DNA from: Paramecium octaurelia
Taxonomy: Eukaryota; Ciliophora; Oligohymenophorea; Peniculida; Parameciidae
Assembly (NCBI GenBank): GCA_905182995.1
Contig: CAJJDP010000012.1
Location: 566,370-630,369, forward strand
Length of the DNA: 64,000 nt
Reading direction: 5' to 3'
The notes under the pieces are model-generated. The model saw nothing but the letters and a program-made list of their open reading frames with translations. It had not been told where the DNA came from and did no database searches. The translations under genes were made by a program, and so were the position numbers. Shown piece by piece: positions 1 to 12,234 of the stretch; the stretch's first letter is position 1, and each line of letters starts with the position of its first letter.

Positions 1-1189
1 GCATGAAACAATTCTTGTCTTTGGTCACTAAATCAAACATTTAAGAGTTATCATCACTTTCCAACATTTCATCTACAACTGATATGTATTAGCAGGAATC
101 TGAGTAATTATCTAATAATTTGTAATTGAATTCAAAATCTATTCCATCCATATTAAAAAATGTAATTTTTGGTAGGTATTTCTCTTTCATTTACTTGACT
201 TCCTCAGTTCCTTCATATTCTTCTTCTAATATTGATTCATAAAAATCACAAATTGACAATGCAAGTGGATGTATAAATGGATCTAGTATTTACAAGGAAA
301 TATGTTTTAGAAGAAGAGTTGAGTTTAATTCTCCTTCTGTTACTTTGTTCAATAAATCATATACCATTATTATAAAATGATGTAGATCAGTGTTTTCATA
401 GAAAAACTTCATCAAACTGTCCTTTTGATGTTCAGTCTTCTTTGGTTAATCAAAATGTCCTTAACTTTAAAATAACGAGGTATGTTATTCTATGTAATTT
501 AAAAAGTCTTGATTCTTCATCATCAAGTTGACAATCTTTTCTCTGACAACTGTAGTGTCATAATGCATAGAGTTGCTGTTTTTAATTATATGAAATGGAT
601 TTGGTTGCTGAAATTTAAATTGTTCTTTACTTTAAAGTTATAATCAGCATATTAGATAAAAAACTTTCTGAATAATTGAACAGCAACAACGGTGGACCTA
701 TCATCTAGGTTTTCAGGCTACAATTAAGCACCAATTTTAAGAAATCTTCCTGTTCTAGCATCATTATTAAAAGGTGAACATTTTGAAAACATAAAGAAGA
801 GCTCCTATAACTGATTATCTTGATAACCCTCAGTAGGTTTGCCAAACTCAGACTCTAAATAAATGAGATCATCTTCATAACAATGGCCGAATATTTACTC
901 ATATATTTTTCCTAAATTCACATAGAATTGTCGATCCACCTTCAATTCTAATAGATATAATCTCTCGTACTTAAAGTGCGTACATAACTTAAAAAGACAC
1001 TCCACTTCAATTTGTCATCCACAGCCAGATATTGGGTGCACATCAGTAATAATGGTTTTTCCCCATTTGCAAAGAGCTCGTAATTATATGCACACTGATT
1101 CTAAAACAATAGAGGTTTACAAATACTTTGGTTTTCAAATTGTCTATGCCAGCCACTATTTAAGCATCATTTAATGTTTAATTTAACAT
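1..1189 (-). CDS. Unrecognised protein, 3' end beyond window
   Basis: The frame starts at the ATG at 1189 and runs off the left edge. Read with TAA/TAG as Gln, it is open over about 370 codons after removal of three short introns (26, 20 and 23 nt) that each restore the frame. The protein starts MLNQTLNDAQIVAGIDN and is acidic and rich in Leu, Asn and Asp towards its C-terminal part. I see no signal peptide, membrane segment or named domain. The 20-nt intron near 965-985 is the weakest point: the frame there could instead reflect a sequence error. Function unknown; I am confident it is coding but not what it does. Confidence 0.6.
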
Positions 1190-1201
1190 TATTATTTATT
1201 T

Positions 1202-1726
1202 ATGAATGCAAGTTTGTAAAGTGAAACCCTTTGTTTAACCTAGTACGATAAATCAACACAAAAAAGAAACTCTTATTAGGACGAAGACCTTCAAGATTTT
1301 TAGAATGCAGAAACAATTACAATAACTAAGTATTCTAAAAATACTGATTCATCATCCGAACGGGAATCATATCCAAATCAAACATTGAATTTAACAAATT
1401 TATCTAAGAACACTCCTCGTTAACCAAGTATTGATTCCTTAAATATTAGGTCATACTGATAGTTAAATAACACTCTCACTCACATTAATGACTAAATTAA
1501 CTTAAGAGGACTCAATTAATTAAAGGAGAAGATCCATCTGATTAATGATCTAAATTGAAGAAGAGTCAGAAATATGTACTACTTCCAAACTGATATGCAT
1601 ATTCTTTTTCTTAAAAAAATTAATAAACCTGGATATTAAAATTTATCTGGTGACAATAATTCTAAAAGTTAATAGAATTTTCTAATCATTACTATAGATG
1701 TAGTTTATTATTCTATCATTTATTGA
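1202..1726 (+). pseudogene. Possible pseudogene with two in-frame TGA
   Basis: A single frame from the ATG at 1202 reads as a plausible polar, Ser/Asn-rich protein followed by a helical stretch (INLRGLNQLKEKIHLIND). It is interrupted by TGA at 1457 and again at 1556, and ends at a third TGA at 1724. No GT-AG segment of normal length removes either internal TGA. It starts only 12 bases from the start of the divergent gene on the other strand. Either a decayed gene, or a gene whose exon structure I failed to resolve. Confidence 0.3.
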
Positions 1727-2257
1727 AAATACCTTACTAAATCAAATCTAAATCTTCTGATGCTAATAATCATCTCTCTTTATTTTTCTCTGGTATAGAA
1801 TTAATTTTGAATTTTTAATAGTCAATGTTTTCAAAATGTCTTATTATATTCATCTATCCTCAATAATCAAGGGTTGATGGAATTAATCCTAAGTGTCCAA
1901 ATGGTAAATAAATGATGGTATAAAATGTATGATATAATGGAGTACTGTTAATACAATATAGTGAAATATTAGGATGAATTATATAAACATAATTCTAATA
2001 AATTCAAATTATTAAATCGAATAAGTTTGATACTACATAAAATAATTATCATCTGTAATCACAATAATGAGAAGTAATATTTATAGGGTTAATTTTTAAT
2101 ATATTGGATCTTGATTTAAAATCAATTGAATAAAATAGGTTAAATATTTTATGAAAAAATTTTTAAATTAAACAACACAGATTTTGAATGTATATAATTT
2201 TAACAATGATCTGATCTTTCATGAAATAAAATTAGATTGTTTTTATTATGAATATTT
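1727..2257. other. AT-rich intergenic stretch
   Basis: Very AT-rich sequence between the possible pseudogene and the VTT-domain gene. I see no frame with protein-like composition on either strand and no RNA gene. Confidence 0.6.
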
Positions 2258-3158
2258 TCATTCCTTTTTTGATTTATTTAGTCCCTTCTCATCCAATTCT
2301 TGCAACTTCTTTTTAAAGAATGTAGGCAGAAGAGCAATCAAAGACAAACCTAACAATGTCAATATAGCCTAAAAATCAATGATTTAATAGTTTACTTGAT
2401 AACTTGTAGAAAAGTCATTAAGCTCTTGAATCAATAATCCTGTTCTAATATGGATGATGTTTCCTGGCATTAATCCTAATGTTCAAATGCTGTATTACCA
2501 AATAATGTGCCAAAGAAGAAATATTTAAATGGAAGGCCAACAATAGGTCCTGAAACATTAATTGAAACATTAGGAATCAATGGAGTGAATCTCAAAAATA
2601 GCATATAAAAAAATAGATTGTCTCTATTCTGATTGATCTTCTTATTGAAATTGACAATTTGATTTGGAAATCTGTTTAACACTAATCCTCTTGCCAATGA
2701 ATAGGACAATCCATAACATAAACTGGCACCGGTTGTAGCACATAAACACACCAATAGAAATGCTGGGATTGGACCGAACAATTGCCCTTTAGGAATGAAA
2801 TAATTCTCTTACCTGAAAGCAAACTCAAAAATACAGGTCCAGGAATGGCGAAACTTTGCATGAACACATAAAGGTAGATGAAGGCAAATAGAACATAGAA
2901 TTAATTATTTTCTGTGTATCTGTTTATTACATTTAACAATTCTGCAATATGATGAGGGTATTTGGGGATTCTATAGACAATCTTTCTCTCTTCCCTATTT
3001 ATAAATGAATGTGTTTACTATGTTAAATGTGGAGAGAAATGTATAAGAACATAAAGACCAATCAATCCTGTAGCAAATATCCCAAAGAGAATTAATCTTC
3101 TTTATTTGTCATTTTTTATCTCTGCTTTAAGCTTATTTATATCAATTTCTGTACTCAT
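2258..3158 (-). CDS. TMEM41/VTT (DedA-like) membrane protein
   Basis: About 283 residues after removing introns of 26 and 23 nt. The N-terminus has a membrane segment (LILFGIFATGLIGLYVLI), followed by the family core: FAIPGPVFLSLLSG, a Gly-rich loop before LARGLVLNRF, and the diagnostic FLRFTPLIPNVSINVSGP. A last hydrophobic segment lies near ILTLLGLSLIALLPTFF, with a charged tail. In animals TMEM41B is an ER phospholipid scramblase used in autophagosome formation and lipoprotein export; a similar ER role is inferred here. Length and motif order match TMEM41 rather than bacterial DedA. Confidence 0.88.
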
Positions 3159-3199
3159 ATTATTTTAATTAATATTTTTTGCTGTTATTTTTAATTTCT

Positions 3200-4267
3200 A
3201 TGGGAAATTGTGCTACATGTGACGATCCATCAATTTATGAACATGCAGGAGAATAAATGAGGCCTTTTAAGAATAAACCAAACTTTGAAGATCAAGAGAA
3301 TGTTCAATAATCAACTTAGAAAAGTAAATTATCATAGAGTACTGTTAAATCTCAGAATGCTAGTTTCGTTGTATAATAACATATTAGGTTGATTATAATA
3401 TAATAACTGTAGACAAGACTTAAAGAAATTAGATTCAATTCCTGATTTTACCAATGCATTTACTAAGCCATTAATAGATTAGTTATAACCATTTAATTAC
3501 GATCAAAATGAACCGTTTGAATTTAAATCACTACCCTTCTATGGACCAGTCGAAATAGAACCCAGTGTCTTTTACTATGGACAATGGAAGAATGGATTCA
3601 GACATGGAAGAGGAAAGTAATTTTGGGCTGATGGTTCAATTTATGAAGGATATTGGTTACAAGACAAAGCCAATGGAGATGGAAGACTGATTCATTCAGA
3701 TGGAGATCTCTATGAAGGCAAATGGTTAAATGACAAAGCCCATGGTTTTGGTGTATATAGTCATAAAGATGGAGCATTTTATAAAGGGGAATGGTATGAA
3801 GACCAATAACACGGTAATGGATTAGAAAAATGGGCTGATGGTTCTATGTTTGAAGGAACTTATACTAATGGAATGAAACATGGACATGGAAAATTTAGTT
3901 GGCCAGATGGTAGTTCATACGTTGGAGAATTCATTAATAACAATATTCATGGTAAAGGACATTACATTTGGGCTGATAATAGAGAATACGAGGGAGACTG
4001 GAAGGATAATTAAATGGATGGTCATGGAGTCTTTAGTTGGTCAGATGGAAGGTAAATCTATTAAGTAAAATATTTAGGCGTTATGTTGGTGGCTATGTGA
4101 ATGATAAGAAGGAAGGCTATGGAGAATTCTATTGGCCAGATGGAAGAGTATACAAAGGATATTGGAAAGATGGTAAACAACATGGAAAGGGTTAATACAA
4201 AGGAACAAACAAAATGTTGAAAGAAGGAGAATGGGTTGATGGAAAACTGCTTAAATGGAACAATTGA
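3200..4267 (+). CDS. MORN-repeat protein with N-terminal lipid-anchor motif
   Basis: About 338 residues after introns of 25 and 26 nt. After a polar N-terminal region of about 125 residues come nine tandem MORN repeats of about 23 residues (typical unit [21 protein letters not shown], minus the last residue in other copies). The protein starts MGNCATC: Gly2 fits N-myristoylation and Cys4/Cys7 fit palmitoylation. MORN repeats commonly hold proteins to membrane edges and cytoskeletal scaffolds, and in ciliates several act at basal bodies or the cortex; that location is inferred. A second, similarly built protein lies at 58148-59243. Confidence 0.85.
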
Positions 4268-4337
4268 TATTATATTATTAACTAACTAACTAACTATTTT
4301 AAGTTTATAAATTATTATTTAAAAGATAATTCGAAAA

Positions 4338-6976
4338 TCAATACTCCTTATCCCAATTTGGATCACGTGCTTTTTCTGGCCTATATACATTTGACGCAGT
4401 AGCAGGATCATTCTATTTTAATTAATAATATACTTTTATTTCTTCAGAGATCAATTTTCCAACTTATATTGCTTTCTATATATCTTTGTCACTATGTAAT
4501 TTATTTTTAGGTGGCAAATAGGGAGGTTTAAGTTCTCTATTAATCAAACTATCCTAATTTTGTTAATACTACATTTACATAATCAAATCTTTCAAAAAAG
4601 GAATTATTTTTTAGACTTGCATATGATGAACCAAGTCTCAACTCAGGAGTCTTGCTTAATAATTATTCTATCAATTTCTTAGCTTTTCTGTCTTTTAGAA
4701 CTGAAGGGAAAGCCAGAGATTTCTTTTGAATTTCTTCATAAATTTCATAGCTAAATATTAATTTCAATTAATTACGGATCATCTGCATCTTCAGCATAAG
4801 GTACATTACCACACATAAACTCATAGAGACATATGCCGATAGACCACAGATCTACTGAATATGTGTATCCTTTTCCTGTTAAAATCTCAGGTGCCATGTA
4901 ATGTGGAGTGCCAATAATAGTATAAGTTCTACCGTTTTTGCTTTTTAGATTTTTTGCAGTACCCAAATCAATTAGTTTCATAAATCCCTAATTAATAATA
5001 AAATGGGAGTACTTTTTCATCTATCATAATATTCTCAGGTTTAATGTCTCTGTAAATAATATTATTGAGATGCAAATATTCCATGCATAATATCAATGAT
5101 CCAACATAGAATTGAGAGTCATAAGTGTTAAGCAATCCAATATCTCTAATTACATCAAATAATTCCATTCCTCTAATGTATTCTTCTAAGAAATAAATAT
5201 AAGTGTTGTCTTTAAAACTCCTTGCAAAATGCATAATCAATGGGAAATTGACAGTTTCCAAAGCAATCTTTTCTTAAGCTAGATGTTTTTCCAGATTCTA
5301 TTCAATGATTTAAGCTTTTGAAATGCACTTGAGAGCATATGTCTTTTTATCCAATTTATTGTAAACCAAATAAACATTACCAAATTATCCTTAACCCAAT
5401 TTCTTAACTGATATCAATTAATCTAATTCAAAATGCTTATAAACATCTTATTTTTGCCCATCTTCTTTCTTAATAAATCTATCATGAGCTTTTTCATTCT
5501 TAGCAAAGATCTACTCTAAAGAACCTCCAATAATTTCAAAGAATTGCTTAAAAGTAATAACAGCAATCATTCCATCATCCTTCATAACAACAGGCTCTCC
5601 CAATTTAACATTCTCTCCTTAATCCAAGAATTTATCACCAAACATCTATCCCTTTTCAAAAACTTCTTTGCCATATTTTATAGACCCTTACAATACAATA
5701 ATAATTTCTCTGCAAGACTACCCTTTTTCAATGATAGATTCCTCTGCCTTCTTTTAAACTTGTTTCATATTGCTAACAATTCTTTCAACTTACAATTTGG
5801 TTAATTTATTAAGTATTGGATGTCTTTCAAATGCCCATCTCTCTAGATTGCTATACATGATGAATTAAATCTTATCTCCTAGAATTCTTGTCAAATCGTC
5901 TCTTGCTAATGCTAAAACTACCACGTCTTCTTTAATGGCTTTAGCAGTAGCTCCTCTTACAGAATTGGATTGAAGTGCTTGTTCTCCTAAGGAGTCTCCT
6001 GCCTTCATTATTCTTAATTCCTTGCCTCCTCTGGATATCTAGATTTCTCCTTTTTTGATAATGAAGAATGAGTCTGCTTAATCGCCCTCGTTGACAATAA
6101 TTTCACCTGCTTTAAAGTTGAGATTAATCAAAGCAGCAGGTATGGCTGCTTTTTAGTCATCGGTTAAAGATTCTATAGATGAAATAATGGGTTACCGAAA
6201 AACTATACTTTATTTATAAATTCTTTATTCTGCTCGTAATCTCGTTACGATATTGATTCAATAGCCTTTCTTACGGTATTTCTATCAATAGCCCAAAATG
6301 CACAGTCTATGATTCATAATGATCACGATTTACCTCCTACAGCCTTGACAGATGCTGATCTGGGAGCATTGTAAAGTAAAGCCAATTCTCCAAAGGCTTC
6401 CCCTGATTTGAGTGTTTTCTTAATTTCATTATTAATGATGATTTGACATTGGCCTCTCTCAATCAAAAAATAAGAACTGGCTTTGTCACCTTACTTAAAA
6501 ACCATTTAGCCATCATGGACTGTGCAGTAAAACATAGTTTCAATGACTTTAACTCTTGACATAAAATTTGATCATACTTGTCCTCAGGTTGCAATTAACC
6601 AAAAATAAAACTGTTACTAAAAGCATTCAATAATAATTGATAATCGAAGGGACTTTTGATTTTTTCTTACTTTTATACATTTTCGTATATGACCTCCTAA
6701 TCAATAACAGCAGCAATTTTAGCCATCTTTTTTTACTCTTTTCTTTTGGGCTAACATAAGGTTATTTTGTGCTCATACTTCATTTTCTTGCTTCGGTTAA
6801 TCATTTTGTATGTTCTATTCTGCTTATTTCTCTTGTTAAACTTGCATCTGAGGGACATCAGTCTTCACTTCTTCTGGTTTTGGGGGCACTGCCTATTGAA
6901 CAGCTGGAAGTTGGGATGTATTGACTTCATTGTTTTCTTTATCAATTATTGGATTTTATCGACAAATATTGCCCAT
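4338..6976 (-). CDS. cGMP-dependent protein kinase (PKG), alveolate type
   Basis: About 813 residues after eight introns (28, 23, 27, 23, 25, 25, 25, 21 nt), exon sum divisible by three. It starts MGNICRQN, a myristoylation/palmitoylation motif. Two cyclic-nucleotide domains are clear (KSGEAFGELALLYNAPRSA and KAGDSLGEQALQSNSVRGA). A third is degenerate, lacking the FGE...R..A phosphate cassette (MFGDKFLDQG). The C-terminal AGC kinase has the Gly loop GQGQFGNVY, ALKCISK, YRDIKPEN, and GTPHYMAPEI. The usual DFG is DLG here (LIDLGTAK). The tail ends PNWDKEY. A PKG with a degenerate extra cNMP site resembles apicomplexan PKG. Expected role: cGMP signalling at membranes or cilia, for example Ca2+ entry, motility or exocytosis. 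Confidence 0.93.
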
Positions 6977-7198
6977 TGATGTCTATAATTATTTTTCAAA
7001 AAAATGTATATAATTAATAAATTACGAAGATTTATGATTTCTGGTTACTCAATGAATAAGAAGAGAAACACCAAGAAGTACTCATGAATGATAAGGAGTC
7101 CCTCTTTGAACTCATAATTACGAATAGTTTATTTGTTAATAAATATCAAAGCAAAAGATTGCATATAAATGTAACTTATAGCATTAGTATGAAGTTGG

Positions 7199-7597
7199 TC
7201 ATTAATAAAATGTTTCATCAATTACATTCCAGCCATCAAGGTCATTCCAATTTTCACTCTGTTTTTTTTTGATAAATGGATTTTTTCTCTGAACTACCTT
7301 TGTTGTACTTATACTATCAACCTCTGTGAGATATTTCTTGACTTTGTTATTCAGGGAGCATTATTTATTTTTTATGATATAAGTAGTTTGGTTAATTATA
7401 TTTTTAGGCTACAAAGGTAATAGTTCAGGTGATTTGTTTAGATTGTGATTCTACTTTTTATTGAGTCTACTTTTCATGTATTTTTGGAAGAGAGTTTCTT
7501 TGGGCAATTCCTATAAGATCCCCTTCAAGTGCATAGTTGGAGTGATTTGTTACTATTGAAATTAGAGTTACTATTTATGGAGTTGTTATGATATCAT
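7199..7597 (-). CDS. Small basic protein, unknown
   Basis: An intronless frame of 132 codons starting MISQQLHKQQLQFQQQ and ending DGWNVIDETFYQ. It is Lys/Asn/Gln-rich with no membrane segment. Its start lies 23 bases from the divergent start of the hydrolase gene at 7621, so the two share a promoter region. I do not recognise a family. The alternative start is the internal Met about 19 residues in. Confidence 0.5.
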
Positions 7598-7620
7598 TAT
7601 CTAACAGTATAATAATAATA

Positions 7621-8947
7621 ATGAAATATTTTCAAAATGGAATTAACTAAATTTGTGCATAAATCATCAGACCACTTAGAGCTGAATATCAACAGTATGA
7701 TTTAGGTATTGTTTATTATCAATCAACTGTTTAGGTCCTATCTAAGATTAAACATACACCAGAAATGATTTCGATTTAGTGAATCATTGTCAACAGAGGA
7801 TAAAAGTATCACTATTTTAAGGTAATGTTTAAAGTGATGTCTGCATCATTTATTTGCATTCAGCCAATGGATGTAGATTAGAAGCCTTAAGATATGTGAA
7901 TGAGATCTTGAATTAAAATTACATGTTTCTTACTTTTGATTTTACTGGCAGCGGCATATCCGATGGCAATCAAGTGACTTATGGATACAGAGAAATTTAT
8001 GATTTGCAGACCGTCATCACACATATAAGTCAATATGCTAAATCTATTGTTTTATGGGGAAGATCTATGGGTTCTGTAGTTGCTTTGCTGTATATGCAGT
8101 AATTTCAAAATGTTTTTGTAAAATGCTTGGTTCTTGATAGTCCCTTTATTTGTTTGTAAGATGTATTCAAATATTCCTATTTGAGATTGTAGTGCAGATG
8201 GCTTCAAAACGAACCAAAATTCCAAACTTCATTTTGAACTCTCTATCCTCCTATGTTTCTGATGAAATCAAAAATCAGTGCGGTTTTACAATGAATGAGA
8301 TCAATTGGTAATCATATTTTAATAATATTTCTAGTTTAAATAATATAAAGCTTATAAAAATACCTGCATTTTTTATCACCTCAAAGATTGATTCAATAGT
8401 CTCGCATGAATACACTGAAAAACTATTTAATCATTACTAAGGAATCAAGACAATCTATTACACCAATTAGGATCACAATGAAACAAGAGACTTTGCTTTG
8501 GTTGATAAAGTGATGAGTTGGTTAAATCAACAATTACTAAGTGTTGGTCAAAGAATCAAACAAAAAATAATATTTAAAGATCATCCGATTCCAATCAAAT
8601 TAATTGATCTCAACAGTTTCAATAATAAGGAGAGATCCTCAACCTTCGATGGTACCAGTAATCTTATTTTAGACAATAGAATTATGTCAATTTCTCCAAA
8701 ACAAAAAATAACTAATATTCAATAGAGATTCCAATAGGTTTTATAAACCTAGAGATCAGCCTTCATAGAAAGGTCTATTTCTACTAATAAGATGAACATA
8801 TCCGTGGATGTTTATGACACCAACTAAATTAAGTTAATGAACCTAAATAAACTCAAATAATAAAACTATTATAATTAACATACTAAACCAATCACATTTA
8901 CAAAAGTACCCAATAAAACTAGGGATTCCAGTCACCATAGATATTGA
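7621..8947 (+). CDS. Alpha/beta hydrolase, ABHD17-like
   Basis: About 424 residues after introns of 29 and 23 nt. The fold is recognised from IIRPLRAEYQ at the N-terminus, YLHSANGCRLEAL (oxyanion region), the nucleophile elbow LWGRSMGSVVALLY (Ser), an acid in TSKIDSIVSHEY and the histidine in NQDHNETRDFA. A polar, basic C-terminal tail of about 130 residues follows the hydrolase domain. ABHD17 enzymes remove palmitate from proteins in animals; ciliates have many related genes, so depalmitoylation is only an inference. It lies tail to tail with another hydrolase at 9109-10348. Confidence 0.85.
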
Positions 8948-9108
8948 TCAAAACCATAAATTAATTCACTTTAAATCTAATATTTTCATAAACAAAATAA
9001 ATTATATTCAAAAATTTTGATTATAACAAAAATCAACGAAATTTTTTCGAAGGAGAATCAGAATCTTCGACCTTCTTACAATTTAAATGAAACTCCCTTA
9101 TCTTATTA

Positions 9109-10348
9109 TCATAGTAATGGTTATACTACCCATTTGATTTAGGACTAGCAGTGTTTCTTTGTTTGAGTTCTTTGATTGTTTAATTCTCCTTTTGAATTAC
9201 TGATGTTATAAATTCTAAATATACATTTAATGAAATCCCTTAATTTGTAGAAATAGTTTTTGCGATGCTCATCATTTGTGTCAATTCCCTAATGTCCAAT
9301 ATTTTCAACCTCCCAATATTCATACAATCTTTGACAATTGTTTGACAATAATTGAGCATGATGCAAATCTATAACCTCATCCTCCTTTCCATGCATTATA
9401 AATACAGGACAAGTGACATCCTTTATTCTATCTACATTTGGAAAAATATCATAAAATGGAGTTGACTTTAACTTGCTATTAACTACTCTCAACCCTGAAC
9501 TTAAACCTGAATGAACTACCAAACCGCCAACTGGGAATTCAATATCAGATACTAACATTACGCTGGGTCCGGATCCAATACTATAACCATAAACAATTAT
9601 TTTAGTTGGATCAAACTTCATTTATGAAACCAAAAAATCATAAGCAACTTAGATGTTATTGATGATATTGAGATCTGTGCATTTGCCTTGTGAAAGTCCA
9701 TAACCAGAATATTCATAAGCAAATATGTTTATTCTCAAATTGTTACAAAGGTCTTAAAGAATTTGAATTATAATTATTACCAATTAATGTATCAATCATG
9801 TAACCCAAATCACTGGCATTACCATGACTGAATAACATCACATAATCACTCAATGGAAATAAACACTTTATGTATAGAGAAGCAATTCGATGTCCTTTCC
9901 TTCCTTTTAAAAAATATCCAGTCAGTTCTAAATTTTCTTATTTTGGAATTGGAATTTCTTAACCTTGTTCATCAATTAAATAAAAGTCTTAAGCTGGTTC
10001 GGTTATTCTATTCTACTATTATTATCCTTACTTCTCTCGTAATGGACTTAAAGATTCACTTGTAAACTACAACAGTTCGTCTGCCAAATCTAACAAACCC
10101 AATTGATGAATGTTTTCATCATCATACGATTTAGATTTCTATCGCATCTCATTTTCTAAGTCAATAACTTAAAGAGACGAAGTATTTGTTAAGGTACTCT
10201 TTGTCATCTAATCGTCCTATCTCGGTTTCAAAGAGTAACTCACTTTCGGTGGTTAAAAGGCAATATTTTTTAAAATCTTCTATCTCAACCCGCAAAAACT
10301 TAAAGACTAAAATATTCCTACTGTAAATGAAGACTTAAGACTCGACAT
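9109..10348 (-). CDS. Alpha/beta hydrolase, ABHD17-like
   Basis: About 403 residues with one 28-nt intron. After about 130 residues of low-complexity, Gln/Ser-rich sequence comes a hydrolase domain: MLFSHGNASDLGYM (oxyanion loop), EYSGYGLSQG, the nucleophile elbow VYGYSIGSGPSVML (Ser), the acid in HGKEDEVIDLHH and the histidine in VENIGHQG. This set is typical of ABHD17 serine hydrolases. The N-terminal extension lacks the Cys-rich palmitoylated segment of animal ABHD17. The divergence from the neighbour at 7621 indicates an old paralogue, not a local duplication. Confidence 0.9.
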
Positions 10349-10471
10349 AATTTATATATAATTATTAATTTTAATTAATCTCATCTTACGTAAGTATTAT
10401 AAATATAAAAGGTTTTTCTTTCATCAAAATTCTTAATAAATTTTAATTTAAGGAGAAAATAATCTTTATAA

Positions 10472-11122
10472 ATGTATTCAAAAACATTAAGAAACATCTC
10501 TAAAATTATATATAATTGTACATAACAATCAAAGGATTTTGGGTTTGATGCGGAATACTTATATCATCCATAAAACCCATTAAATTTCGTTAATGTACAA
10601 TTAATATTGATTTTAGGGCAAAAGCATTCTTTATGAAAGTTAGCTTTTTAATAGAGTTAGAAATTACTACATATTGGTTACTGCCTTTGGAGGATATGTT
10701 ACATATTTTAGTGCCAAAAAATTATACAATTATTAAAATAGATCATTGGTTGGAATTCTTTTCTACTTTGGAATATTGGGCATTACATTTCGTTCAATGA
10801 GAAATATATAAACTCAATATCAAAGACTCTTAATGTAAATCATAATTGAATATTTAAAAGATAAATTGATCTGCTACCATGCGGTAGAAAAGTATTAATA
10901 TAGTATCCCAATATTTATGGACTCACCTCATCAAAACAAATTGATATTGCAACAATTTCAAGACCAAAAGATGTCTATGAAAAAAACTTATAAAAAATGG
11001 AACATGTATTTCCTATAATTATGGATATGTAACTGCAGTATCTTCATCGTAACCCTGATTTTATAGTGAATAAAGAAATTTTACCTGCAGTAATGAATGC
11101 AAAATATATCAAAGTTGATTGA
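10472..11122 (+). CDS. Small predicted two-segment membrane protein
   Basis: About 202 residues after introns of 22 and 20 nt. It starts MYSKTLRNISKIIYN, which could be a mitochondrial presequence (basic, no acids). Two hydrophobic segments follow (YYILVTAFGGYVTYFS and LVGILFYFGILGITF). The C-terminal half is soluble with HAYPNIYGLTSSKQ and ends with NAKYIKVD. The 20-nt intron is required to restore the frame. Family not recognised; a small mitochondrial inner-membrane protein is one possibility. Confidence 0.6.
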
Positions 11123-11461
11123 AATTATGTTATTAATTTTATTATAAATACAATCATTACAATTTGAGAGAAACTTTTATCACAAGTTATACAAAAAAGT
11201 ATATCCTAAGTTTACTAAGGATTATATATAAGAGTAAAACTAATACCAAAATTTAGGAGAGTATCAAGGTTTCATTATCAAATTTCAATATCAGCTTTTC
11301 GCAAAGCGAATTCTTAAAACATGAGTATAGCTTATAGGAAGGATTAAAATAAAAATAATATTTTGGAATGCTTCAAATCTAAAATAACCAATTAAAATTA
11401 ATCATATCCAAGACTTAAAAATGAAAAACAAAGCTAAATTTATACTATTTTTTTACATTTA

Positions 11462-11547
11462 CCTTTATTATGATAATACATTGACTGTTCAGGATTGTTC
11501 TATATTTCTGAATCATAGCTCATCAATTCTTCTGTTAATTTGTTCAT
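11462..11547 (-). pseudogene. TPR-gene relic
   Basis: A short frame reads SYDSEIQNNPEQSMYYHNKG, which matches the consensus of the tetratricopeptide units abundant in Paramecium (Y-D-x-A-I-x-x-N-P followed by YY-N-K-G). Flanking sequence does not continue the repeat array in any frame, so this is a fragment of a decayed TPR gene. The same relic recurs at 12766-12851 in the duplicated block. Confidence 0.45.
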
Positions 11548-11741
11548 TAAACATATGAATAGCAATGATACTTAAATATATGATTAAATTTAAATAACTG
11601 AATTTATTATCTTTGGAAATATTAAATTAAAATTCTAAGATCTGTTGATCAATAATATTCATTAAACAGTTTAACTTATAAATATTTTTCCTACTATTTA
11701 AAAATTATAATGAAACAATTAAAGGACACAATATAGTATAA

Positions 11742-12234
11742 TGAATAGAGATTTAGTTCTATCTAATCAATCTAGTAAGTATGAAAAATGTAAGATAAAA
11801 CTATTTTCATAGAAATATTTATGACTTAATAGATAAACATTTAAAAGTCGTTCCTTAAGAGTGTTTCATTCCATAAAATTTAAAAGCTCGTAAGTAAGAA
11901 AAGAAAAAATGATTCGATTGATGGAAATTAGCACTCTATAGCAATTATAAGGAATATATCAAATTAAAAACTAAGATCAATTATTAAAATACCAGATGTA
12001 AACCTGCATATTTTCAGGTTTTTAGAATTTCGATGCATTTTACAAAATTTCTCTTTTACTAAAAAATCTTCTTTATCCTCATAATTGTATTTAGATAAAT
12101 TTGGATTTAATCATATACAGACAATCAAATATGAGATCTTTTATATGTATGTATCATAAGAAATGGACCAAAACTTGTAAGATTTAGAATTGATTTTAAT
12201 TGAAGTAAATAAAATATATAAAGAGATTCCTTGA
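11742..12234 (+). pseudogene. Possible decayed ORF
   Basis: From the ATG at 11742, a 20-nt GT-AG segment can be removed to give about 157 codons (starting MNRDLVLSNQSNKT) to a TGA at 12232. Composition is only weakly protein-like and I recognise no family. In such AT-rich DNA with one stop codon, long frames arise easily. Repeated at 13046-13538. Confidence 0.2.

Noticed and set aside
2184..2372. Plus-strand frame beginning MNVYNFNNDL
   Set aside because: It overlaps the 3' end of the TMEM41-like gene antisense and shows low-complexity composition.
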